A stretch of DNA of 64,000 bases from Candidatus Poribacteria bacterium (lineage in GTDB: Bacteria; Poribacteria; WGA-4E; PCPOR2b): positions 223,354 to 287,353 of the forward strand of contig JAJECO010000008.1 in the NCBI GenBank assembly GCA_022822005.1. Direction: 5' to 3'. Of the stretch, positions 1 to 9,055 are shown piece after piece. A model generated the notes under the pieces. It saw only the letters and a list, made by a program, of their open reading frames with translations. It did no database searches and was not told the DNA's origin. How positions within the stretch are numbered: position 1 is the stretch's first letter; each line of letters begins with the position of its first letter. The position numbers were made by a program, and so were the translations under genes.

Positions 1-1
1 C

Positions 2-697
2 GAACTCGCCAACATCCTGACTGTGTTCACCGAATCCAGCCTAAACTGCCCAAAATTATTTGTTCCTGGAAACCACGATATCTGGATTAGCGAACACCCC
101 GATATTACGAGCGAACAGAAGTACGAAGCCATCACGGCAGTCTGTAGAGAGTGCGATTTCCAGCCACTGGACGCCATGCCCTTCGTTAAGGATGGGGTGG
201 GGTTCTGTGGCACAATCGGATGGTACGATTATTCATTCCGACCCAAGAAGTATAATTTTTCAGGCCAGCAATACGCGTCGAAACAGTTATCAGGATCCGT
301 TTGGAACGACTCAAATTATGCTAAATGGAATGGCACAGACCCGGAAATTGCTCACCGATTTGAGAATAAGTTGCGAGAACAGATCCGTTCGATAAAAGAT
401 TCTGTCTCGCAGATCATTGTGACAACTCATCACGTCCCCTTCCAAGAGTGTGTCCAGTCTCGCGGAACGTTGCCGTGGGACTTCTTCAGTGCCTACATGG
501 GAAGTCAAGGTCTCGGCAAAACCTGCCTCGAAGAGGAGCTTGTCACGCACGTTCTCTTTGGCCATACGCACACGCCAATTCATCAGCAGATTGGCAATGT
601 CACTGCAATCTGCTCTCCAATTGGGTACTTGCATCAGGCCCCGACGTGTAATTTATCCACCTATGCACAGGAAAGACTCACCTGCTTCGAGATCTGA
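2..697 (+). CDS. Metallophosphoesterase (calcineurin-like), 5' end outside window
   Basis: The reading frame is open to the window edge, so the start lies upstream; the GTG at 23 is probably internal because the preceding codons read E-L-A-N-I-L-T in frame. The visible part carries the calcineurin-like phosphoesterase motifs in order: GNHD soon after the edge, TTHHVPF in the middle and FGHTHTP near the end, which supply Asn and His ligands of the two-metal centre. The first D-x-H motif would lie before the window. The fold hydrolyses phosphomono- or phosphodiesters; the substrate cannot be read from the sequence. No signal peptide can be assessed. It ends in TGA at 695 and is followed by 171 bp before the next gene, so it is probably a separate unit. 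Confidence 0.85.
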   Translation, partial: ELANILTVFTESSLNCPKLFVPGNHDIWISEHPDITSEQKYEAITAVCRECDFQPLDAMPFVKDGVGFCGTIGWYDYSFRPKKYNFSGQQYASKQLSGSVWNDSNYAKWNGTDPEIAHRFENKLREQIRSIKDSVSQIIVTTHHVPFQECVQSRGTLPWDFFSAYMGSQGLGKTCLEEELVTHVLFGHTHTPIHQQIGNVTAICSPIGYLHQAPTCNLSTYAQERLTCFEI

Positions 698-868
698 TTC
701 CGATAGTGGACAACCGGTTTGTGAGCTAAGTCACGGAATCGTCGAACGAAGATTTATACCACCTAAACAGTGTGAAGAATCAAATCTTAACAATCTACTA
801 AAGATGGTGATGTGTAGCATACGATCCGCAACGACCATCCGCAACTGTAACGAGGAGGCAACGCCCAC

Positions 869-3800
869 ATGAACCGCCTGAATCAACATATCAGTGATTT
901 CACAGCGCTGAAGCTATGGGCAGCTTACCTCTTCCGTTTTACGCTTTGCACATTATGTTGCTTCTACCTGTTTGACACTTGGACTTTAGACGTTCACGCC
1001 AACGCCAACGCCAGAACCGATCAGAACGGAATTACTGTCGAGTTCACTCTTCCAGAGCTTGAGGTCTCGACAGTTAAAAGGAATGGGATTCGGTATCAGG
1101 CGGTAAGCTTTGAAGGAAGTGGGTTTACCAACGAAGTGGGTAATCCACGCCTCCCTGTGTCGCGCGTTATTCTTGGTGTGCCACCAAACGTCAAGTTTAA
1201 CCTCGAAATCCTACATGCGCCTACAGAGACGCGGTCCGGTTATCGCATCCTACCTGTGCCACACAGTGTTCCGAAATCAAGCAGCTCAGATGCTGCTTCC
1301 CTCGCCCATCCTGAAGACTTCCAGACGCTTGAAGAAGAGTGGCGTGAAGATGGTCCTGCTTACAGGTCCAACAGAAGTTATCCGAAAACCGCTGCACAGG
1401 TTGTTTATGACGGCTATATCCGTTCCCAGCGGGTGGTTTATCTCGAACTCCGGCCAGTCCAGTATCAACCGAAATCGAGGACGTTGCGGATTCACTCTCG
1501 TATGGCTGTTCGCGTTAATTTTGTGCACCAAGGTTCAGATAACAGATTTCCGAGTACCAGCACATCCTTCTCTCAATTTACCACCACAGAACCGGCTTCA
1601 TTTGAGCGGATGTACCAAAACTCCCTGTTAAACTATGATGCCGCTAAACGTTGGCGCGTTCCAACCACGAACGAGGCTGCTGCACCAGCAGGACCGGTAG
1701 TACCGGAGCAAGCAACTGGAGAACGGTATAAGATTCTCGTTGACAAAACCGGGATCTATCGCTTAACGAACGAAGATCTACGGCAGAAGTGGGGGATCGA
1801 TTTGAGTAGGGTCGATCCACGGCGTTTGCATCTTAGAACAAATAATAGGGAGGTCCCAATACACATTTATGGTGAAGAGGATGGACGTTTCGATCGAGGC
1901 GATTTCATCGAATTTCTCGGCATAGATGCGAAGAGTCGGTATACACGATGGAATGTCTATTGGCTGGGTGCTGAACGCACGTTGGGGGCGCGCGTTTCCG
2001 AAATTCACGGTAGTCCTGATGATCCAACAGCAAAGGTTGTTCCCAGTTTCCGATCGAAACTTTATTTTGAAGAGGACCATCTGCACAATAACTTGCGACA
2101 TGCTGATCCCAAAGACGTTTCGCCAGATGACAAGCACAGTTGGTATGAAGCGCTGGATTTCTGGTATTGGGTCGGCGTAAAAAACTTGGCTGATGCGAAT
2201 GAAGTAGATCTTGAATTTCCGCTTTATGACCTCACGCAGAGCTTCGATCAACCGAGTATCCATGTAACCTTGCAAGGTGGGACCCCAACCGATCACGAGG
2301 CTCTGGTTTCAATCAACAATATCCGGATTGATGAGGTCAAGTGGCCAAGCCACGAAGTTGTCACAGTTGGCAAAACACTGCGGGTCTGGAACAACCTTCG
2401 GGATGCAACCAAGGGTGAGAAGAATGCGATTACCCTCGCTCGAATTGATACCACGGAAGAAGAGAATACCACCGCCTTTCCTTATCATGTTTATATCGAT
2501 TCTTTCGAGGTCGAGTATACGCGGCTGCTAAAAGCGCTCAACGACTCTCTTGAATTCACTACTCCTCCCAGCATCGACCCATACAACACGCGAAGGCAGC
2601 GTAGATTAGAATATACTATCCAGACCTTTCTCTCTCCAGATGTGTCAATCTTTGAACACGACGGCGAGGTGTTGGTGTCAAAGTTTCAAAACCTCAAGGT
2701 TGAGCGTGTAGATTTGGACAGAGCGGAACGGAACCGCCTCCGCGAAATCTACCGCATTAACGCCGAATCCGAAGGCACAAGTGAACCTTTGCCACAGGAC
2801 ATCCCACGCGTTGCTTACAATGCAACATTCCAAGCGCGCGATGCACACGATGCAAAGTATATCGCGGTCTCTTCGGCAGGCGTACGTCAGCCGGTTCGGG
2901 TTGAGGCAGCAAAGCCAAACGATCTGCTCTCCCCTACCAATGGTGCGGACTACCTGATCATCAGTCATCCAGTATTCCTTGAGCCGTCGAAAAGGTTGGC
3001 GCGATGGAGATCAACACAAAAGGGGGGTGGATACCGAACAAAAGTTGTTGATGTTACACAGATTTATGACATCTTCAGCAATGGCATGGTTAATCCGCAA
3101 GCCATCAAGGACTTCCTCACCTATGCCTACAAGCATTGGCAATCGCCCGCACTCTCTTATGTCGCAATTATGGGAGATGGAACGTACGATCATCGCGGAA
3201 TTGATAAGGAGATCTACCCGGAACCTCCCGAAGTAACGGGATACATTCCAACCCACTACATCTGGACTCTCTCTTTTGGAAAAACGTCAGTTGATCACTG
3301 GTACACGACAGTGAACGGCATTGATGAACTACCCGATTTCTACATCGGTAGGTTGAGCGTGGAAACACTCCAACAAGCCAACACCGTCGTTAGTAAACTC
3401 ATCAACTATGAAGATAAACGACCAAACGGAGACTGGCGTCGCCGGATAATCTCCGTTGCAGATGATGAAATCAATAATGCGAGCGAAGATATCTTTGAAG
3501 AGAGTTTGAGCGCGCTTTCAAAAAATCAGACGCTACTCGGTTACGAAACCGTACCGATCTATCTGGAAGATGTGGTTGACATGGTTGAAGCAAATAAAGC
3601 GGCTTACCCCGAGCTTCCACAACGGGTGGCAAAGGATATGATCATTGATGCAATGGGAGATGGCGCGGTTATCGCCCAATATGCGGGTCACGGCGGTCGC
3701 ATTGTTTGGGCACATGAGGCAATCTTCGACAATCGGGCAATTGATCAGGTAAGTGAAACCGATCACCTCCCGTTCATGCTGGTGTTGAGTTGTTATAACG

Positions 3801-6800
3801 GCTATTTTGACGCGCCCGGTGAACCGAGCATGGCGGAGAAGCTGCTCCGAAAAGATAGGAGTGGGATTATCGCCATGTTGAGTGCTACACGCCTGACTTA
3901 TGGTAGCGGGAACGACTCGCTTAACAATATCATCTTTGACATGATTTTTGAGCGCAATATACGGCAACTCGGCCCACTCAGTTTCGACTCTAAGATCGAA
4001 CAAATAATACAGGATGGCCGGGGACAACTCAATGTCATGCTGGAATACACTCTCTTCGGTGATCCGGCGATGCGCCTCGCTATGGCGGATTATGAGATTG
4101 AGACGGATATTGAAACGAGAACCGTTGCACCGGGACAGCTTCTCAAAATCGCTCCGGGCCAGATTGCCGAGGTTACCTACGACCCTGCAATTAAGCAGAA
4201 ATGGTTTACGCCAATCTCAGATTTCAACGGACGAATCTATGTAAAAGCCATTTTTCCTGGCACTTATTCAATGCTTGAGGGTGAAGAAGAACTGTTGAGG
4301 GTATATTCAGGTAATGTTCCTGTCACCCAAGAGGCCGCCGTCGTGAACGGGAAATTCCCCGGACTTTCCCTTCCTGTACCGAAAGGAATTAGTGCAGGAG
4401 ATGCCCATGTTGAATTTTATGCTGAAAGTCCAACCCACATTGCTGCCAGTGGACACTCACTTACTGTGCTCGTACCGAAGATTCTTGATATACAACCGGA
4501 ACTCGTTGATAGCAGGCCGGGGGTGGAACCATCTCAATTTCGGGTCTCTGTACAGGTTTCCGACGAATTGAACGAACAGGGCATCAGGTCAGTGAGTCTG
4601 GAGTGGCGAGACCCGGTGAAGAGAGAATCGTTCAACGAAACGATGATCCGGGACACATCACGCGGCCGTGGTTGGTACACAACCCCTAAACCGTTACCTC
4701 TACCAGCGAACCGTGCGCGTATTCAATATGAGATTACAGTTGTCGACACTGACAATCGATACGTCAGCTCCGGACGGCGGACATATCGCCCGTTTGTATT
4801 TCCTGACGTACGAGTTACACCTGGGTTGGGATTTTCAGACCCGTTAATCTATTATGGTTACTCCCGCGAAGATAGTGCTTGGACGATTAATGCAGATATT
4901 GAGCAGATTGAAGATATCGAACTAAAAGAGAATTTAGAGGTCGCTTTTTTTTCAGGAAACCCCGACCGCGATGGAGATGGTGTTGTTGATACCGGTGCGA
5001 AGCTGCTTGGGCGAACACAGATTGCGCCGAGTGCGTGGCAACGTAAGGATCCGATAGAACCTCACAAGAATTCAATCAAGACCGAGGGTGAGACCGATAG
5101 CCTACTCCGACCCCGTGCTTTCACGGAGAGACCTCTCAACACTAACTGGATCGCAACAGCAACCCTTGCGCATGAATTACCGATTGGCAATCATGAGGTT
5201 TTCGTATTTGTTGATCCCGCTTTCAATTCCGCTCAAATGCCGCACGGAAAACTCCGAGAAGGTGACGAGAAGGACAATATTAGCTCACGCCTGATTCCAA
5301 TTCAGAGCAGTCTCATCGGTAAAAGGGATCAGCGTATTTTTAGTCGAGATGGCGCGCTCGATTTCCGCATACCCGCCCATGCTGTTCCAGAACTCGCAGT
5401 TTTGACGATCGCACCTCTAAATAACCAACAACAACCTAAACCGGTGAATCAATTAAGTCTCATCCCAGTCACGCTGCCAAATGGAACTGATACAGCAGCT
5501 TATAATGCAGTAGTAGATATAGCCTCAATGAATCAAACACCGCTACAACAGCCGATTACAGCGGAACTGCGATTTGATCTTTTGGCATTGCAAGAAACAA
5601 TTAAGGCTGAGTTAGGATTAGAAGATATCTCAAATCCGGCTCCGGATCAGCTTGTCACCATTGATGAAGGATCAGAGGTAGTCGCACAGGATATTGGTAT
5701 GTACCTGTGGATAGATGCATTGAAAAACTGGGTTCGCCTTGATTCAGAGTTGGTCAAATCGTCCGACGGATCGATGCAAACCCAATCGACACTTGCAAAC
5801 ATCAGTGCATCGAATCATGGCGATGGTGAGATCCACTCGGTTAGGGTTGACCCAACCGCTGCACGGATAGGGAAGTGGGTGTTGCTATTTACATCGTCCG
5901 GAACTTACCGCTTACTGATCAGTGAAGAAGAAAAATCGCTCGAACTCATTAATCCAGATCAATTCGTGGACCCAACGTTCCAAGATCCAAGCGTGTTTAG
6001 GGACGGGGTTGCCATCGGAATAGAATTAGGTGAGAACGATTTTCAGTTTGGAGATGTCCTTACTTTTCAGGTGTATGGTAGCGCGTCCAGCGGTTCCGAT
6101 ACAACGTATTATCCTTCAGGTTTTCGCGAGCAAAATGTCGGACGAGGTAGTATCCAACACCTCCATCTCGACGAAGATTCATCAATGCCGCTCGATCGGT
6201 GGGTCATTCTTTTCATCAATTCGGAACAATTCCAGATTGAAGGGGAAAAGTACGGGCTCCTATCACGGAACGGTGCACCCGTGCGTGGTAAAGTCGGCAG
6301 CGAATTCATTTATTCTCAGTTCGGTCTACGTCTTAAGATAGCAGCCGGCGACCGAGAATTTGAGGCAGGAGATAGCTTCCAATTTAATACCAAAGAGACT
6401 GGCCGGATCCGCGCTCAAGTCCCAATGCTGGGCACGTTAACACTGATGCAAAGTAACGATAGTATCCCACCCGATCTCCAGTTGACGATTGGGAAACAGA
6501 ATTTCATTGACGGCGACCCGGTATCCTCAGAACCTTTCATCCAAGCGACACTCACGGACGACAATGGCATTGATTACATCACTCGCTCCGTCCATCTCGA
6601 AATAAGCCGGGATAGCCAGCCGTTTACGCCAATCTCAGAAACGGAGTATCGACTCAGCAATGTTTCAGGATCTAATCAGGTTAGTCTAAACTATCAATCC
6701 CCTGAGCTGGAACCGGGAACGTATCGCGCTCGCCTCAGTGCCAGCGACCTCGATGGAAACAGATCGGAGGCAGAGATCGAATTCCGTGTCCACAAAATCC

Positions 6801-7093
6801 TTCAGTTACTCGAAGCGATGAATTATCCAAACCCATTCGCGGGAGAGACTGTAATCACTTGTGAACTGACCGGTACCGCTGATGAAATGTCGGTCAAAAT
6901 TTATAGCCTGTCGGGACGGTTAGTCCGTGAGTTTACGGAGCCAGCACGGGCAGGATTCACGATGATACCTTGGGATGGGCGGGATCGAGATGGCGAAGAT
7001 GTTGCCAACGGCGTGTATTACGGTAAGATTCGCGTTAAAACGGCGGGGGAGAAGGATTTAACCGAATATATCAAGATAATGAAGCTAAAGTAG
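869..7093 (+). CDS. Giant gingipain-family (C25) cysteine protease with FlgD/Por-like C-terminal domain
   Basis: Predicted secreted protein of 2074 residues. A hydrophobic signal-type segment lies at about 15-45. A gingipain-type propeptide-like region follows (GFTNEVGNPRLPVSRVI), then the C25 catalytic domain. The catalytic dyad is visible as His941 in QYAGHGG and Cys975 in VLSCYNGYFDAP, 34 residues apart, as in gingipains. Downstream are Ig-like and CARDB-like segments, including a DRDGDGVVD calcium-type loop near 1370. The last 90 residues are a FlgD-like tail starting NYPNPFAGETV, comparable to type IX secretion sorting domains. PorU-type sortases are about half this length, so it could be a surface protease or a PorU-like processing enzyme. 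The start is supported by GAGGAGG at 852-858. It is followed after 11 bp by a PorV/PorQ-like gene, which supports a Por-type secretion role (inference). Confidence 0.85.
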   Translation: MNRLNQHISDFTALKLWAAYLFRFTLCTLCCFYLFDTWTLDVHANANARTDQNGITVEFTLPELEVSTVKRNGIRYQAVSFEGSGFTNEVGNPRLPVSRVILGVPPNVKFNLEILHAPTETRSGYRILPVPHSVPKSSSSDAASLAHPEDFQTLEEEWREDGPAYRSNRSYPKTAAQVVYDGYIRSQRVVYLELRPVQYQPKSRTLRIHSRMAVRVNFVHQGSDNRFPSTSTSFSQFTTTEPASFERMYQNSLLNYDAAKRWRVPTTNEAAAPAGPVVPEQATGERYKILVDKTGIYRLTNEDLRQKWGIDLSRVDPRRLHLRTNNREVPIHIYGEEDGRFDRGDFIEFLGIDAKSRYTRWNVYWLGAERTLGARVSEIHGSPDDPTAKVVPSFRSKLYFEEDHLHNNLRHADPKDVSPDDKHSWYEALDFWYWVGVKNLADANEVDLEFPLYDLTQSFDQPSIHVTLQGGTPTDHEALVSINNIRIDEVKWPSHEVVTVGKTLRVWNNLRDATKGEKNAITLARIDTTEEENTTAFPYHVYIDSFEVEYTRLLKALNDSLEFTTPPSIDPYNTRRQRRLEYTIQTFLSPDVSIFEHDGEVLVSKFQNLKVERVDLDRAERNRLREIYRINAESEGTSEPLPQDIPRVAYNATFQARDAHDAKYIAVSSAGVRQPVRVEAAKPNDLLSPTNGADYLIISHPVFLEPSKRLARWRSTQKGGGYRTKVVDVTQIYDIFSNGMVNPQAIKDFLTYAYKHWQSPALSYVAIMGDGTYDHRGIDKEIYPEPPEVTGYIPTHYIWTLSFGKTSVDHWYTTVNGIDELPDFYIGRLSVETLQQANTVVSKLINYEDKRPNGDWRRRIISVADDEINNASEDIFEESLSALSKNQTLLGYETVPIYLEDVVDMVEANKAAYPELPQRVAKDMIIDAMGDGAVIAQYAGHGGRIVWAHEAIFDNRAIDQVSETDHLPFMLVLSCYNGYFDAPGEPSMAEKLLRKDRSGIIAMLSATRLTYGSGNDSLNNIIFDMIFERNIRQLGPLSFDSKIEQIIQDGRGQLNVMLEYTLFGDPAMRLAMADYEIETDIETRTVAPGQLLKIAPGQIAEVTYDPAIKQKWFTPISDFNGRIYVKAIFPGTYSMLEGEEELLRVYSGNVPVTQEAAVVNGKFPGLSLPVPKGISAGDAHVEFYAESPTHIAASGHSLTVLVPKILDIQPELVDSRPGVEPSQFRVSVQVSDELNEQGIRSVSLEWRDPVKRESFNETMIRDTSRGRGWYTTPKPLPLPANRARIQYEITVVDTDNRYVSSGRRTYRPFVFPDVRVTPGLGFSDPLIYYGYSREDSAWTINADIEQIEDIELKENLEVAFFSGNPDRDGDGVVDTGAKLLGRTQIAPSAWQRKDPIEPHKNSIKTEGETDSLLRPRAFTERPLNTNWIATATLAHELPIGNHEVFVFVDPAFNSAQMPHGKLREGDEKDNISSRLIPIQSSLIGKRDQRIFSRDGALDFRIPAHAVPELAVLTIAPLNNQQQPKPVNQLSLIPVTLPNGTDTAAYNAVVDIASMNQTPLQQPITAELRFDLLALQETIKAELGLEDISNPAPDQLVTIDEGSEVVAQDIGMYLWIDALKNWVRLDSELVKSSDGSMQTQSTLANISASNHGDGEIHSVRVDPTAARIGKWVLLFTSSGTYRLLISEEEKSLELINPDQFVDPTFQDPSVFRDGVAIGIELGENDFQFGDVLTFQVYGSASSGSDTTYYPSGFREQNVGRGSIQHLHLDEDSSMPLDRWVILFINSEQFQIEGEKYGLLSRNGAPVRGKVGSEFIYSQFGLRLKIAAGDREFEAGDSFQFNTKETGRIRAQVPMLGTLTLMQSNDSIPPDLQLTIGKQNFIDGDPVSSEPFIQATLTDDNGIDYITRSVHLEISRDSQPFTPISETEYRLSNVSGSNQVSLNYQSPELEPGTYRARLSASDLDGNRSEAEIEFRVHKILQLLEAMNYPNPFAGETVITCELTGTADEMSVKIYSLSGRLVREFTEPARAGFTMIPWDGRDRDGEDVANGVYYGKIRVKTAGEKDLTEYIKIMKLK

Positions 7094-7104
7094 AGCGGAA
7101 CGAA

Positions 7105-8121
7105 ATGACGACCAGATTCAGGACGATTTTTATCCTCATTGCCCTCTGTTGCCACGCTGTTGCTCACGCGGCAGAAAAATATGCGGGCGATTTTCTAACC
7201 CTCGGCGTTGGGGCACGCCCCTTGGGTATGGGTGGCAGTTTCGCAGCCATCGCCGACGATTCCACAGCGGCTTATTGGAATCCGGCTGGCCTCGGACGTT
7301 TGCGTCATTCCGAGGCAGCTTTCATGCACTCAAGTCTTGGTGACTTGGACAGCTACGACTTCGTCAACTATGTTCACCCGATTGGCGGGGCTGCATCGCT
7401 TGGGTTGAGTTGGCTTCGGGTGGGGATTGATGACATCCCGATCACAGCGCTGCCACGCCCTGCAAATCCGGTCAGTCCAGGCAACCGTCCGAAACAGGTC
7501 GGCACTTTTAACAGCACCGACAACGCCTTTTTCCTATCCTACGGCAGGCAGGTCGGATTTAACTTGGGATCAAAGCGGTTGAATCTATTCCTTGGTGGCA
7601 GCACTAAGTTAATCTACATCACTGCGCTGGGCAACACGAACGCGCTCGGCGTAGGCGGAGACCTTGGCGTACTCTGGACAACTCCTCCCGAAAGATCTCC
7701 TCAACTGTCAATTGGCCTCGTGGCACAAGATTTTTTCCGGACGAAGTTATACTGGAACACGCCGCCCGAAAATCCGGGTGAAGCTTCTAACACAGATACG
7801 ATTGAACCCAATCTGAAGATCGGTCTCTCATACAGACAAGCGATCAAACCATTGAAAAGCCACTTCTTATTGACAGTCGATACTGACAGCTTGTATTCTT
7901 TTGAGAAGCATTACGGTGCAGAGTACGTGTTTGCGGAACTTCTGTCGCTAAGGATTGGTGTTCAAGAACGGAAAGGCATCAATACGATCCACTTGATGAC
8001 TGCCGGCGCAGGGTTACGACTTTCGTTCTTAACCGGCGCCGCTTTCTCCGTCGATTATGCTTTTTTGAATAATAGCGAATTGGGAAATAGCAACCGGATC
8101 TCTTTGATGACACGCTTCTAA
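7105..8121 (+). CDS. PorV/PorQ-family outer-membrane protein
   Basis: 338 residues with a signal peptide ending near AVAHAAEKYAG. The mature N terminus has the typical PorV/PorQ (UPF0164) signature FLTLGVGARPLGMGGSFAA followed by ADDSTAAYWNPAGLG. The rest alternates like a beta-barrel and the protein ends in an aromatic residue (MTRF), as outer-membrane barrels do. PorV is the shuttle or attachment partner of type IX secretion in Bacteroidota; in other phyla the family is widespread and its role less certain. It lies 11 bp after the C25 protease and 27 bp before the DUF4159 gene, so the three are probably co-transcribed. The family assignment is clear; the secretion role is inferred from the neighbour. 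Confidence 0.85.
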   Translation: MTTRFRTIFILIALCCHAVAHAAEKYAGDFLTLGVGARPLGMGGSFAAIADDSTAAYWNPAGLGRLRHSEAAFMHSSLGDLDSYDFVNYVHPIGGAASLGLSWLRVGIDDIPITALPRPANPVSPGNRPKQVGTFNSTDNAFFLSYGRQVGFNLGSKRLNLFLGGSTKLIYITALGNTNALGVGGDLGVLWTTPPERSPQLSIGLVAQDFFRTKLYWNTPPENPGEASNTDTIEPNLKIGLSYRQAIKPLKSHFLLTVDTDSLYSFEKHYGAEYVFAELLSLRIGVQERKGINTIHLMTAGAGLRLSFLTGAAFSVDYAFLNNSELGNSNRISLMTRF

Positions 8122-8148
8122 GTTGATTTATGAAATTGGGATTTCGCC

Positions 8149-8919
8149 ATGCTCCACCGACGCATAAAAACACCTCACTGTTCCTTTAACTCTATCACCC
8201 TTCTCGCGCTTATCCTCAGCACAGCCATATCCTACCCAAGCCTCTCCAATGCAGCAGACGATAGTGACCTTTTCACTTTTGTGAGGTTAAGGTACACAGG
8301 GGAGGGCAGGTGGTGGGGCAGTGGATGGGACGTCGATTTGCCCGCCTCTGATCGAAATTTTATCGGGAAACTCGCACAAGCAACGAATATTCCCGTTACC
8401 CGTCATGAAAAGATTATATCGGTCGGCTCTCCAGAACTTTTTGACTACCCTTTCGCTTATATCTTGGAGGTTGGTTCGCTCAACCTGAGCAGCGCAGAAG
8501 CGGCAAACCTCCGTGAGTATCTACTTCGCGGCGGCTTCATCATGGTCGACGACTTCCACGGCGGAGCGGAATGGCACAATTTTTACCGCCAACTGAAGAA
8601 GATTTTTCCAGAACGCGAACCTGAAGATATCCCCATCACCCACCCTTTATTCCACTGTTTCTTTGATATCAATACCCTTGTTCAGATCCCCGGGATAAGA
8701 TCCATCTTTAATGGGCGCACCTATGAACGACGTGATGGCTATCCTGCTTATTGTCGCGGTGTTTATGATGAGCACGGTCGCTTGATGATGATGATTAACT
8801 TCAATACCGATATAGGGGATGCGTGGGAACATGCAGCGGAGGATTTTTATCCACGCGAGTACTCGGATTGGGCGTACCGTATAGGAATCAATGCTGTGGT
8901 CTATGCGCTGACACATTAG
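8149..8919 (+). CDS. DUF4159 domain-containing exported protein
   Basis: 256 residues. The N terminus has a hydrophobic segment (ITLLALILSTAISYPSLSNA) consistent with a signal peptide. The body matches DUF4159: FTFVRLRYTGEGRWWGSGWD at the start, then a segment in which a protein of this family typically has a class I glutamine amidotransferase-like fold (LREYLLRGGFIMVDDFHGG), then ITHPLFHCFF. No enzymatic function is established for the family. It is the third gene of the C25 protease - PorV unit (27 bp gap). The ribosome site before ATG 8149 is weak, suggesting coupling to the upstream gene. Confidence 0.8.
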   Translation: MLHRRIKTPHCSFNSITLLALILSTAISYPSLSNAADDSDLFTFVRLRYTGEGRWWGSGWDVDLPASDRNFIGKLAQATNIPVTRHEKIISVGSPELFDYPFAYILEVGSLNLSSAEAANLREYLLRGGFIMVDDFHGGAEWHNFYRQLKKIFPEREPEDIPITHPLFHCFFDINTLVQIPGIRSIFNGRTYERRDGYPAYCRGVYDEHGRLMMMINFNTDIGDAWEHAAEDFYPREYSDWAYRIGINAVVYALTH

Positions 8920-8934
8920 TGTCAAGTATGACGT

Positions 8935-8948
8935 GTGAAACGTGAAAA
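8935..8948 (+). repeat. Two-unit copy of dispersed GTGAAAC heptamer repeat
   Basis: GTGAAAC followed by GTGAAAA, 16 bases after the DUF4159 stop codon. The same heptamer occurs inside the three propeller genes (13706, 17644, 22816) and, degenerate, at 40566. Confidence 0.55.
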
Positions 8949-9055
8949 GGAATGAGAGTGGGGAAACGGAGAAGAATGGAGAGCAATTTTTCTGTTCTTC
9001 CAACTTGCCATAGGAACGGTAGGACTGTCACGACTACACATTGTGTTTTACATGC

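Noticed and set aside
311..634. Minus-strand frame over the metallophosphoesterase
   Set aside because: Antisense shadow of a gene with clear GNHD and GHTH motifs.
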